Notes: generated by a model from the sequence alone, not told the origin. Positions 1 to 5,527 are shown, counted from the first letter of the stretch. The stretch: 5,717 nucleotides of DNA from Pseudomonadota bacterium (GCA_023393575.1 JAEWKX010000159.1:1-5717), one strand, 5' to 3'. Translations and numbers: made by a program.

Positions 1-753
1 GATCGCGATCGTCCGCTCGAGACCCTGATGAATGACGCCAGCCGCATGCTGTCCGGCGTTTCCCGAGGCGCCGGTATCGTGGTCACGACGAAAAGCGACC
101 CGGTCCTGAAACATGTGGAGTTTATCCGCCTCGAGCCGACAAAGGCGCTCGCCGTTCTGGTGGGGGAGCACAATCAGGTCGAAAATCGCATCATCGATCT
201 GCCGGCCGGGGTGACATCCTCGCAACTGACCGAAGCGGCAAATTTCCTCAATGCCCATCTGTCCGGGCAGACGCTTGTCGAACTCCGGACCGAGCTCGAT
301 AAGCTTAAGACGCAGGTTCAGAGCGAGCTCACGGCCCTGTCGCATGACCTCGTCGAGCGGGGGCTGGCCGTCTGGTCGGGCACGCGGGAGGACGGCAGGC
401 CGAACCAACTGATCGTGCGCGGCCGCGCCAACCTTCTCGAAGGCATGACGGACCTCGATGATCTGGACCGGCTGCGCATGCTCTTCGACGACCTGGAGAA
501 GAAGGACAGCCTGATCGAGATCCTGGATCTCGCAGAGAGCGGCCCCGGTGTGCGGATCTTCATCGGCTCCGAGAACAAGCTCTTCTCGCTTTCCGGCTCC
601 TCGCTGATCGTGGCGCCCTATCGGGACCAGGAAGAGCGGATCGTCGGCGCGGTCGGTGTGATCGGCCCGACGCGTCTCAACTATTCGCGGGTGGTCCCGA
701 TGGTGGATTATACCGCTCATCTGCTGGCGAGACTGACGCGGCAGCCGCGCTGA
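1..753 (+). CDS. hrcA: Heat-inducible transcription repressor HrcA, C-terminal part (5' end outside the window)
   Basis: HrcA represses chaperone operons, classically groESL, by binding the CIRCE inverted repeat; GroEL assists its folding. Frame 1 is open from the first base, so the 250 residues seen are the C-terminal two thirds of a protein that is usually about 340-360 residues. The N-terminal winged-helix DNA-binding domain is off the left edge. Recognisable family blocks are the SRMLSGVSRGAGIVV stretch near residue 14, the HVEFIRLEPTKALAVLV strand, IDLPAGVTSSQLTEAANFLN, and the C-terminal FIGSEN...SLIVAPY and GAVGVIGPTRLNYSRVVPMVDY segments, which form the GAF-like and dimerisation regions. 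It ends in TGA with 90 bp before grpE on the same strand, the usual alphaproteobacterial hrcA-grpE pairing. The ATG at base 28 is internal and not the start. No frameshift or lost block is visible. Confidence 0.95.
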   Translation, partial: DRDRPLETLMNDASRMLSGVSRGAGIVVTTKSDPVLKHVEFIRLEPTKALAVLVGEHNQVENRIIDLPAGVTSSQLTEAANFLNAHLSGQTLVELRTELDKLKTQVQSELTALSHDLVERGLAVWSGTREDGRPNQLIVRGRANLLEGMTDLDDLDRLRMLFDDLEKKDSLIEILDLAESGPGVRIFIGSENKLFSLSGSSLIVAPYRDQEERIVGAVGVIGPTRLNYSRVVPMVDYTAHLLARLTRQPR

Positions 754-776
754 TCATTCCCGATCTCCTCGATAGC

Positions 777-806
777 CTTGATTTTTGAGGTTCAAACCTC
801 GATATC
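777..806 (+). promoter_or_regulatory. Probable grpE promoter with internal palindrome
   Basis: A CTTGAT -35-like element at 777-782 is followed, at the standard distance, by GATATC at 801-806 (TTGATT at 778-783, then a 17-base spacer). The CCTCGATAT block around the -10 resembles the C-rich -10 of RpoH (sigma-32) promoters, which would fit grpE as a heat-shock gene, but a plain housekeeping promoter is equally possible. Almost the whole spacer is taken up by the palindrome GAGGTT-CA-AACCTC (787-800). The octamer CCTCGATA occurs at 767-774 and again at 797-804. The expected transcript start is near 813, giving a leader of about 30 bases. No CIRCE element is seen here. Confidence 0.5.
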
Positions 807-843
807 GGGCACAACTTTGTGAACATAGATACCGGAGAAGGTC

Positions 844-1506
844 ATGACCGACGAAACGAAGAAGAACGGACCTGACGCGGGCCAGAGCGAAACCGCTTCC
901 GAAAACAGCACCGCGGCGACTGAGTCTGCTCAGCTTGACGATCGTGCCAATGATGCAGTTGAGGCTCCGTCGTCGGAGACCGATCCGTTGGCGGTGCTGC
1001 AGGCGGAGAATGCCGAGCTTCGCGACCGTTTTCTTCGTATGGCGGCGGAAATGGAAAACCTGCGCCGTCGCACCGCACGCGACGTGACGGATGCCAGATC
1101 CTATTCGGTTGCGGCCTTCGCACGCGACATGCTGGGCGTTTCCGACAACCTGCGCCGCGCCATCGATGCCGTGCCTTCCGAGATGCGCCAGGGGGCTGAC
1201 CAGACCTTGAGCGCGCTTCTGGAAGGCGTGGAGATGACGGAGCGCTCGATGCTTTCGGCGCTTGAGCGTCACGGTGTGAAGAAGATCGAGGCGGAAGGGC
1301 AGAAATTCGATCCGAACTACCACCAGGCGATGTTCGAAATCCCGAATGCCGAGGTGCCGAACAACACGGTCCTGCAGGTCGTGCAGACCGGGTACACCAT
1401 CGCGGAGCGGGTCCTGAGGCCGGCTATGGTCGGCGTCTCCAAGGGTGGGCCGAAGACGGAAAACGCCGCTGCCAGCACCGCCGAGGGCGAGAAGGCCAGC
1501 AGCTGA
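844..1506 (+). CDS. grpE: GrpE, nucleotide exchange factor for DnaK
   Basis: GrpE is a cytoplasmic homodimer that releases ADP from DnaK during the DnaK-DnaJ chaperone cycle and acts as a thermosensor. The 220 residues fit the family (about 190-220). Residues 1-48 are an acidic, Ser/Thr/Ala-rich disordered tail. Residues about 49-110 form the long dimerising coiled coil ([25 protein letters not shown]). Residues about 115-140 are the helical bundle. Residues 145-200 are the beta domain that contacts DnaK, with the signature region [14 protein letters not shown] and [21 protein letters not shown] short Ala/Glu/Lys-rich tail ends the protein. The ATG at 844 has a GGAGAAGG ribosome site at 834-841. 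The gene sits downstream of hrcA with its own probable promoter and ends before a strong terminator. dnaK-dnaJ is not in the window. Confidence 0.97.
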   Translation: MTDETKKNGPDAGQSETASENSTAATESAQLDDRANDAVEAPSSETDPLAVLQAENAELRDRFLRMAAEMENLRRRTARDVTDARSYSVAAFARDMLGVSDNLRRAIDAVPSEMRQGADQTLSALLEGVEMTERSMLSALERHGVKKIEAEGQKFDPNYHQAMFEIPNAEVPNNTVLQVVQTGYTIAERVLRPAMVGVSKGGPKTENAAASTAEGEKASS

Positions 1507-1517
1507 TTGCTTCATTG

Positions 1518-1556
1518 TGAAAGAACCCGCCCGATGCCGTCGGGCGGGTTCTTTCA
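1518..1556. terminator. Bidirectional rho-independent terminator between grpE and ptsN
   Basis: A 17-bp perfect inverted repeat (arms 1518-1534 and 1540-1556, GC-rich core CCCGCCCGA/TCGGGCGGG) closes a 5-base loop, TGCCG. The base of the stem is A/T-rich, so each transcript runs out through a U-rich arm (TTCTTTCA on the plus strand, TTCTTTCAC on the minus strand). It lies 12 bp after the grpE stop and 35 bp after the ptsN stop, exactly between convergent genes, so it probably serves both. Confidence 0.93.
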
Positions 1557-1590
1557 TATCGGGCGAATTTGATGGCGTACCTTGATCAGA

Positions 1591-2052
1591 TCAGGCGGCG
1601 TTGGCCTGCTCTTCGTTCAGAAACGCGTATATGGCAGAGGCGGAATCCGTCTGCCTGAGCTTTGCCACCAGTTCCTGGTCGCGCAGCACGCGAGCAATGC
1701 GGGAAAGGGCCTTCAGGTGATCCGCGCCGGCGCCCTCGGGCGCAAGCAGCAGGAAGACCAGATCGACCGGCTCGTCGTCCAGCGCCTCGAAATCGATCGG
1801 CGTCTCCAGGCGAGCGAAAACCCCCTTGATCGAGGAGATACTGTTCAGCTTGCCGTGCGGAATCGCCACGCCATGACCGACACCCGTCGAGCCGAGACGC
1901 TCGCGCTGAAGGATGACGTCGAAGATTTCCCGTTCGGCAACGCCGGTGAGCTTGGAGGCCCTGGAGGCCAACTCCTGCAGCAGTTGCTTCTTGGAATTCA
2001 CTTTCAGGGCGGGGATAATCGCATCTTGCTGCAGCAAATCTGCCAAAGCCAT
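1591..2052 (-). CDS. ptsN: PtsN, EIIA-Ntr component of the nitrogen phosphotransferase system
   Basis: This is the terminal phosphoacceptor of the PtsP (EI-Ntr) to NPr to EIIA-Ntr relay. It transports no sugar; its phosphorylation state regulates targets such as potassium transport, metabolism and envelope processes. The chosen start gives 153 residues, the usual rhizobial length, beginning MALADLLQQDAIIPAL. The PTS EIIA type-2 domain spans the protein. The phosphorylated histidine is His66 in GHGVAIPHGKL, with His60 close by. Family blocks KKQLLQELASRA, ERLGSTGVG, VFLLLAPEGAGADHLKALSRIARVLRD and the C-terminal AIYAFLNEEQA are all present. The ATG at 2052 is preferred to the upstream GTG at 2073 or ATG at 2061 because AAAGGA (2061-2066) lies 8 bases before it. 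It follows hpf on the same strand after 65 bp, so the two are probably co-transcribed. Confidence 0.96.
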   Translation of the reverse strand: MALADLLQQDAIIPALKVNSKKQLLQELASRASKLTGVAEREIFDVILQRERLGSTGVGHGVAIPHGKLNSISSIKGVFARLETPIDFEALDDEPVDLVFLLLAPEGAGADHLKALSRIARVLRDQELVAKLRQTDSASAIYAFLNEEQANAA

Positions 2053-2060
2053 TCTTTTCA

Positions 2061-2066
2061 TCCTTT
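2061..2066 (-). promoter_or_regulatory. Ribosome binding site that sets the ptsN start
   Basis: On the minus strand AAAGGA is followed by 8 bases and then the ATG at 2052. The same bases overlap or abut the alternative in-frame starts (ATG 2061, GTG 2073), which have no usable site of their own, so the protein should begin MALADL. Confidence 0.75.
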
Positions 2067-2069
2067 GTA

Positions 2070-2110
2070 CCACCGCAAGGTGGGGGGAGCGCCGTTGCCG
2101 ACGCTCTCCC
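2070..2110 (-). other. Two adjacent hairpins in the hpf-ptsN intergenic leader
   Basis: In the minus-strand mRNA, GGGAGAGCG (2110-2102) can pair with CGCTCCCC (2091-2084) with one bulged A and a 10-base loop. It is followed at once by CCACC-TTGC-GGTGG (2083-2070), a perfect 5-bp stem ending only 3 bases before the ptsN ribosome site. Neither hairpin is followed by a U-run, so they are not ordinary terminators. They could stabilise or process the hpf-ptsN message or tune ptsN translation. The function is inferred; only the pairing is seen. Confidence 0.45.
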
Positions 2111-2117
2111 AGATTCG

Positions 2118-2693
2118 TTAGCCTTTGATGTTGGGGGAGTCGATCCAGCCGATATTGCCGGCGTTGCGGCGGTAGACGATGTTCAGGTCCTCCTTGCCGG
2201 GGCTCCGGAACAGAAGAATCGGCTCGTCGGTCATATCCAGCGCCATCACGGCGGTTGCGACGGACATCGTCCTCAGCTGCTTGGAGCTTTCCGCCACGAT
2301 GGTGGGCGAGAAATCGTCCGGCAGCTCTTCGTTCTCCTCCGGAATCGCGTCCATGACGGTGTAGGCCACTTCTGCATGGCCATTGCCTTGCTGGCCGGCA
2401 TGATGGTCCTTCAGCTTGCGCTTGTAGCGGCGCAGGCGCTTCTCGATGCGCTCGGCGGCGGCGTCGAAGCTCAACTGCGGGTCATTTGCCTGACCTGCCG
2501 CATGGAGGACGACCCCAGTGTCAAGATGGACCTTGCAATCGGTCGAGAAGCGGGAACCGGATTTCTCGACGATCACATGGCCCGAATACCCCCCGTCGAA
2601 GTATTTCGCGACAGCCTCGCCGATGTAATTCTCGATCCGCTGGCGGAACGATTCACCGATTTCCATCTGCTTACCAGATACACGCACACTCAT
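2118..2693 (-). CDS. hpf: Ribosome hibernation promoting factor, long form (HPF/RaiA family)
   Basis: Long HPF binds the 30S decoding region and dimerises 70S ribosomes into inactive 100S particles in stationary phase or stress. The 191 residues have the expected two-domain layout. Residues 1-100 are the S30AE beta-alpha-beta domain (MSVRVSGKQMEIGESFRQRI, then HVIVEKSGSRFSTDCKVHL, then the basic helix AERIEKRLRRYKRKLKDHH). Residues about 100-130 are a variable linker with an acidic stretch (EENEELPDD). Residues about 132-187 are the C-terminal dimerisation domain (KQLRTMSVATAVMALDM, ILLFRSPGKEDLNIVYRR, GNIGWID). The ATG at 2693 has AAGGAA at 2701-2706, 7 bases upstream. In rhizobia and many other proteobacteria this gene sits between rpoN and ptsN. 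Here ptsN follows as expected, but rpoN is not upstream. Confidence 0.96.
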   Translation of the reverse strand: MSVRVSGKQMEIGESFRQRIENYIGEAVAKYFDGGYSGHVIVEKSGSRFSTDCKVHLDTGVVLHAAGQANDPQLSFDAAAERIEKRLRRYKRKLKDHHAGQQGNGHAEVAYTVMDAIPEENEELPDDFSPTIVAESSKQLRTMSVATAVMALDMTDEPILLFRSPGKEDLNIVYRRNAGNIGWIDSPNIKG

Positions 2694-2728
2694 GGATTGG
2701 TTCCTTCTTGTCGTGACTTGCGTGTTTC

Positions 2729-2757
2729 AGTCTACGCCAACCGCCTACCTCATCCAA
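2729..2757 (-). promoter_or_regulatory. Candidate proximal promoter of hpf-ptsN
   Basis: On the minus strand TTGGAT (2757-2752), a 17-base spacer and TAGACT (2734-2729) form a sigma-70-like pair matching 3/6 and 4/6 of consensus. Transcription would start near 2722 and leave a leader of about 28 bases. Since no co-directional gene lies close upstream, hpf must have a promoter in this gap; which of the two candidates is used is unknown. Confidence 0.35.
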
Positions 2758-2844
2758 GCGCTTCACGCGGCACGAGGATGTTTTTGGAGTATGACTGGAT
2801 ACGGGAGTAGGGGCTCTTGCTTTGTCCGTTGCAATTGCGGCGGG

Positions 2845-2873
2845 CTTCTACCCCTGCGGCTTCCGAAAGTCAA
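2845..2873 (-). promoter_or_regulatory. Candidate distal promoter of hpf-ptsN
   Basis: On the minus strand TTGACT (2873-2868; 5/6 match to TTGACA), a 17-base spacer and TAGAAG (2850-2845; 4/6 match to TATAAT) form the better-scoring promoter in the gap. The start would be near 2838, leaving a leader of about 145 bases before hpf. Confidence 0.4.
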
Positions 2874-2923
2874 CGGGTCGTAAATAAACGAGGGAGAGCC
2901 GCCCATTTCCAAGGCATTCCGCG

Positions 2924-2946
2924 CCCGCCGCTCATCCCGCGGCGGG
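2924..2946 (-). repeat. GC-rich inverted repeat downstream of coxG
   Basis: A perfect 7-bp inverted repeat, CCCGCCG (2924-2930) and CGGCGGG (2940-2946), encloses 9 bases. It lies about 58 bp beyond the coxG stop on the minus strand. There is no U-run in either direction, so it is at best a weak or factor-assisted terminator of coxG. Confidence 0.35.
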
Positions 2947-3003
2947 TCGGCGTTGCGGCTCGAACTGCGACAGGACGGCCCCCGATGTGCGGCTGCCTGT
3001 GCC

Positions 3004-3456
3004 TCATGGCCGGGTCTTGGCGGTTAGCGCGGTATTGTAGTCGGCGAAGAATTGCTGTGCAAGCTTGCGTGAAGAGGATTCGATCAAGCGGGAGCCGAGT
3101 TGTGCGAGCTTGCCGCCGACCTGCGCCTGGGCCGAATACCTCAGAACCGTCTCCGGCCCGTCCTCCACAAGGAAAACGTCCGCGGCTCCCTTGCCGAAGC
3201 CTGCGATGCCGCCTTTCCCCTCGCCGGAGATCGTGTAGCTTTCCGGCGGGGTGATGTTGGAGAGCGAGATTTCGCCGTTGAAGGTGGCCGAGACCGGCCC
3301 GATCTTCAAGCGGACCGTTGCCACCAGCTGCGTGGGCGTACTCTGTTCCAGGCTTTGGCACCCGGGGATACACTGCCGGAGAGTTTCGATATCATTCAAT
3401 GCCGTCCATACGGTCTCCCGCGGTGCGGGTATGCGCTCCTCACCTTCGATATGCAT
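3004..3456 (-). CDS. CoxG-like SRPBCC protein (carbon monoxide dehydrogenase subunit G family)
   Basis: CoxG-family proteins are small START/SRPBCC-fold proteins. The founding member anchors CO dehydrogenase to the membrane, but many homologues are encoded without it and have no known role. The 150 residues match the family length. Diagnostic segments are IPAPRETVWTALNDIETLRQCIPGC (9-33), the KIGPVSATFNGEISL strand (51-65), ISGEGKGGIAGFGKGAADV (76-94) and the conserved tail AQVGGKLAQLGSRLIESSSRKLAQQFF (101-127). No signal peptide or membrane helix is present. The ATG at 3456 is chosen because AGGAGG (3465-3470) is 8 bases upstream and the family begins here; the frame stays open 81 codons further, but that extension is low-complexity and overlaps the divergent gene. 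No coxMSL genes are nearby, so the CODH role is doubtful. Confidence 0.9.
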   Translation of the reverse strand: MHIEGEERIPAPRETVWTALNDIETLRQCIPGCQSLEQSTPTQLVATVRLKIGPVSATFNGEISLSNITPPESYTISGEGKGGIAGFGKGAADVFLVEDGPETVLRYSAQAQVGGKLAQLGSRLIESSSRKLAQQFFADYNTALTAKTRP

Positions 3457-3464
3457 CTCGATCT

Positions 3465-3470
3465 CCTCCT
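3465..3470 (-). promoter_or_regulatory. Ribosome binding site that sets the coxG start
   Basis: A perfect AGGAGG on the minus strand stands 8 bases before the ATG at 3456. This rules out the longer in-frame reading that opens at 3699. Confidence 0.85.
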
Positions 3471-3480
3471 CCCGAAGTCT

Positions 3481-3500
3481 CTCCACAGAAGGTAGTGGAG
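3481..3500. repeat. Inverted repeat CTCCAC-N8-GTGGAG in the coxG upstream region
   Basis: Perfect 6-bp arms (3481-3486 and 3495-3500) flank 8 bases. The element sits 24 bp upstream of the coxG start, over the place where a coxG -10 box would be. It may be an operator or a 5'-leader hairpin. Confidence 0.4.
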
Positions 3501-3511
3501 GGGAAAGCGCT

Positions 3512-3539
3512 TTGCCAAGTGTCGCCCCGATGCTATTTG
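3512..3539 (+). promoter_or_regulatory. Candidate promoter of the methyltransferase-lspA operon, back to back with coxG
   Basis: TTGCCA (3512-3517; 5/6 match) and TATTTG (3534-3539; 3/6 match) are 16 bases apart, with a predicted start near 3547. On the opposite strand TTGGCA (3518-3513) overlaps the same bases and could be the -35 of coxG, with TACCTT (3494-3489) as a weak -10. If the plus-strand promoter is right, the ATG at 3530 would lie inside it and could not be the start of the downstream gene. Confidence 0.3.
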
Positions 3540-3572
3540 CAGCAAAACCTTTCAAGCGAGCGGACCGGCAGA

Positions 3573-4685
3573 TTGAAGAACAGGGAAAGACGTACCGACA
3601 GGAGGCGCGCGGGACATACGGGTTCCCAGGCGGATTCCCAAGCGGGTTCCCGCGCGGAAAAGAGCCGGGCGCCCGGAACGAAAGGGCCGGTGCGGACACC
3701 CGCGCCGGCTCGGGCCGACAATCCGGCAGTGGAGGCCTCGGTCGCCCGCCCGCTGACCGGGCGGACAGGAGAACGCCCGGCCGAACGCGTGGCGGTCATC
3801 CTGGAGTCGCGCGCCGCCGGAGACTTTCACCTCATCGACAGCGGCAGCGGCCTGAAGCTTGAGCAGTACGGTCCCTATCGCATCGTGCGCCCGGAAGCGC
3901 AGGCGCTGTGGCAGCCGTCACTTTCCCCGGCGGCGTGGGAGAGCGTCGATGCCGTCTTCACCGGAGATACGGATGAAGACGGCATGGGACGCTGGCGCTT
4001 TCCTCGGGCGGCGCTGGGCGAGACCTGGCCGCTTTCCCTCCTCGGCGTGGATTTTCTCGGGCGTTTCACCTCCTTCCGTCATGTCGGCGTGTTTCCCGAG
4101 CAGATCGTTCACTGGGAGTGGCTGAAGCGGCAGGTCGAGGCGGCGGGGCGTCCGGTCAAGGTTCTGAACCTGTTCGGCTATACGGGCGTCGCCTCGCTCG
4201 TGGCCGCTGCGGCCGGTGCCGAGGTCACGCATGTGGACGCGTCCAGGAAGGCGATCGGCTGGGCGAGGGAGAACCAGGCACTCTCGCGGCTGGAACGGGC
4301 CCCCATCCGCTGGATCTGCGAGGACGCCATGAAGTTCATCCAGCGTGAGGAGCGTCGCGGCAACCGGTACGACATCATATTGACCGACCCGCCGAAGTTC
4401 GGGCGGGGGCCGAACGGCGAGGTCTGGCATCTCTTCGAGCATCTGCCGCTGATGCTGGACATCTGCCGCAACCTCTTGTCGGCAAACGCTCTCGGCCTGG
4501 TGCTGACCGCCTATTCTATTCGGGCGAGCTTCTATTCCATTCACGAGTTGATGCGCGAGACGATGCGCGGCGCCGGTGGCGTGGCCGAGTCGGGCGAACT
4601 GGTTATTCGCGAGGCGGGGCTGGATCGCGATGCCGACGGACGCGTACTCTCTACATCTCTTTTCAGCCGTTGGGTGCCGGAATGA
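3573..4685 (+). CDS. RlmI-like class I SAM-dependent methyltransferase (start uncertain)
   Basis: A putative RNA (probably rRNA) methyltransferase of the RlmI/Methyltrans_SAM group. Numbered from the TTG at 3573 it has 370 residues. Residues 1-70 are an Arg/Ala/Gly-rich basic tail. The conserved protein begins at ERVAVILES (71-79) and continues through GDFHLIDSGSGLKLEQYGPYR to the Rossmann domain. There motif I is LNLFGYTGVASL (198-209), the acidic ribose-binding residue lies in HVDASRKA (220-227), and motif IV is TDPPKFGRG (271-279). The end is [13 protein letters not shown]. coli RlmI carries an N-terminal PUA domain that is not seen here, and the Cys expected in the strand after motif IV (RlmI-type FSCS) reads AYSIRAS. 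The specificity is therefore unknown. The start is not settled: no ATG fits, TTG 3573 has a poor ribosome site, and GTG 3519 or GTG 3789 are alternatives. The stop overlaps the next gene by ATGA. Confidence 0.85.
   Translation: MKNRERRTDRRRAGHTGSQADSQAGSRAEKSRAPGTKGPVRTPAPARADNPAVEASVARPLTGRTGERPAERVAVILESRAAGDFHLIDSGSGLKLEQYGPYRIVRPEAQALWQPSLSPAAWESVDAVFTGDTDEDGMGRWRFPRAALGETWPLSLLGVDFLGRFTSFRHVGVFPEQIVHWEWLKRQVEAAGRPVKVLNLFGYTGVASLVAAAAGAEVTHVDASRKAIGWARENQALSRLERAPIRWICEDAMKFIQREERRGNRYDIILTDPPKFGRGPNGEVWHLFEHLPLMLDICRNLLSANALGLVLTAYSIRASFYSIHELMRETMRGAGGVAESGELVIREAGLDRDADGRVLSTSLFSRWVPE
3620..3655 (+). repeat. Three 12-bp imperfect tandem repeats in the methyltransferase N-terminal tail
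   Basis: GGGTTCCCAGGC (3620-3631), GGATTCCCAAGC (3632-3643) and GGGTTCCCGCGC (3644-3655) follow each other directly. The period keeps the frame and encodes GSQA-DSQA-GSRA. It supports translation of this frame here and suggests that the tail grows or shrinks by slippage. Confidence 0.75.
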
Positions 4686-5527
4686 CCGAAGATCATCGTC
4701 GCGTCGGGCAGGTGAAGGAGATCACCAGCCTCGCGAACCCAGTCGTCAAGGACATCAAGGCGCTGAGCAACAAGAAGGACCGCGAGCAGAGCGGTACCTT
4801 CATGGCAGAAGGATTGAAGCTCGTCATCGACGCGCTCGAACTCGGCTGGGCGATCCGGACCCTCGTCTACGCGAAGGCCGCGAAGGGAAAGCCGCTCGTG
4901 GAGCAGGTGGCCGCGAAGACCGTGGCGAAAGGAGGCCTGGTCCTCGAAGTCAGCGAGAAGGTCTTGTCGTCGATCACCCGGCGGGACAATCCGCAGATGG
5001 TGGTCGGGATTTTCGAGCAGAAGTGGGCGCGGCTGGCGGAACTGGATCTGACGGGCGGCAAGACCTATGTGGCCCTCGACCGGGTCCGCGATCCGGGAAA
5101 TCTCGGCACCATAATCCGCACGGCGGATGCCGCTGGCGCATCCGGAGTGATCCTCCTGGGAGAATGCACCGATCCGTTCTCCCTGGAGACGGTTCGGGCG
5201 ACCATGGGCTCCGTTTTCGCCGTTCCGCTGGTCAAGGCGACGGTCGAGGATTTTCTTGCCTGGAAGAAAAGCGGGACGATGGACGTGGTCGCGACCCATC
5301 TCGCAGGTGCGGTGGACTACCGCAGTGTCGATTATTCGAAGAAGCCGGTGGTGATGCTGATGGGCAACGAGCAGTCCGGCCTTCCGGACATGCTCGCCAA
5401 GGCTGCGGATCGGCTGGTCCGCATTCCGCAGCAGGGACGGGCGGACAGCCTCAATCTCGCGGTGGCCACGGCCGTCATGCTGTTCGAGGCGCGCCGCCAC
5501 CTCCTCGTATTGGATGATAACGAATGA
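4682..5527 (+). CDS. TrmH/SpoU-family RNA 2'-O-ribose methyltransferase
   Basis: SPOUT-fold enzymes of this family methylate the 2'-OH of a tRNA or rRNA nucleotide with SAM. The 281 residues show the family's two parts. The N-terminal substrate-binding domain covers residues about 10-110 ([37 protein letters not shown]). The trefoil-knot catalytic domain covers about 125-275. Motif 1 is [12 protein letters not shown] (136-147) with the invariant Asn140 and catalytic Arg146, motif 2 is LMGNEQSGL (226-234) with Glu230, and motif 3 is [16 protein letters not shown] (247-262) with Ser256 and Asn258. All key residues are intact. The layout is closest to the 23S rRNA (RlmB-like) branch rather than TrmL, but the target base cannot be read from sequence. 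The start at 4682 overlaps the preceding stop as ATGA; an in-frame TTG at 4670 is less likely. It should be co-translated with both neighbours. Confidence 0.95.
   Translation: MTEDHRRVGQVKEITSLANPVVKDIKALSNKKDREQSGTFMAEGLKLVIDALELGWAIRTLVYAKAAKGKPLVEQVAAKTVAKGGLVLEVSEKVLSSITRRDNPQMVVGIFEQKWARLAELDLTGGKTYVALDRVRDPGNLGTIIRTADAAGASGVILLGECTDPFSLETVRATMGSVFAVPLVKATVEDFLAWKKSGTMDVVATHLAGAVDYRSVDYSKKPVVMLMGNEQSGLPDMLAKAADRLVRIPQQGRADSLNLAVATAVMLFEARRHLLVLDDNE

Larger units (their letters stand above)
2694..3003. other. Gene-free gap between coxG and hpf
   Basis: No open frame on either strand has protein-like composition, a ribosome site or a recognisable domain. I looked on the minus strand for the RpoN C-terminus (the RpoN box, ARRTVAKYRE type) and found nothing. 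The gap contains the two hpf promoter candidates and one GC-rich inverted repeat. Its left half (2700-2890) has noticeably more A/T than the coding sequence around it, as expected of a promoter region. Confidence 0.7.

Noticed and set aside
754..843. CIRCE element for HrcA autoregulation
   Set aside because: The TTAGCACTC-N9-GAGTGCTAA pattern is absent; the palindrome present here is a different sequence.
754..1557. Minus-strand open frame (267 codons) opposite grpE
   Set aside because: It is a shadow of grpE. It would also run through the terminator hairpin, and its composition is not protein-like.
2376..2810. Plus-strand open frame (144 codons) over hpf and the gap
   Set aside because: It is mostly antisense to the hpf S30AE domain and shows no domain or ribosome site.
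2870..2935. Small minus-strand frame starting MSGGRGMPWKW in the gap
   Set aside because: It is only about 21 codons, has no ribosome site, ends inside the candidate -35 box, and is the tail of a shadow frame of coxG.
2694..3003. Remnant of rpoN upstream of hpf
   Set aside because: Minus-strand reading showed no RpoN-box-like peptide or other sigma-54 segment.
3457..3699. 81-codon upstream extension of coxG
   Set aside because: It is low-complexity, lies beyond the family's normal start and a perfect AGGAGG site, and is the shadow of the divergent gene's tail repeats.
3918..4544. Minus-strand open frame opposite the methyltransferase core
   Set aside because: It is antisense to the conserved Rossmann domain, with no ribosome site and no recognisable motif.
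4541..5500. Long minus-strand open frame (319 codons) opposite the TrmH-family gene
   Set aside because: It is antisense to a gene with all catalytic motifs intact. Its translation is Arg/His/Gly-rich without a domain, as expected for a GC-rich shadow frame.
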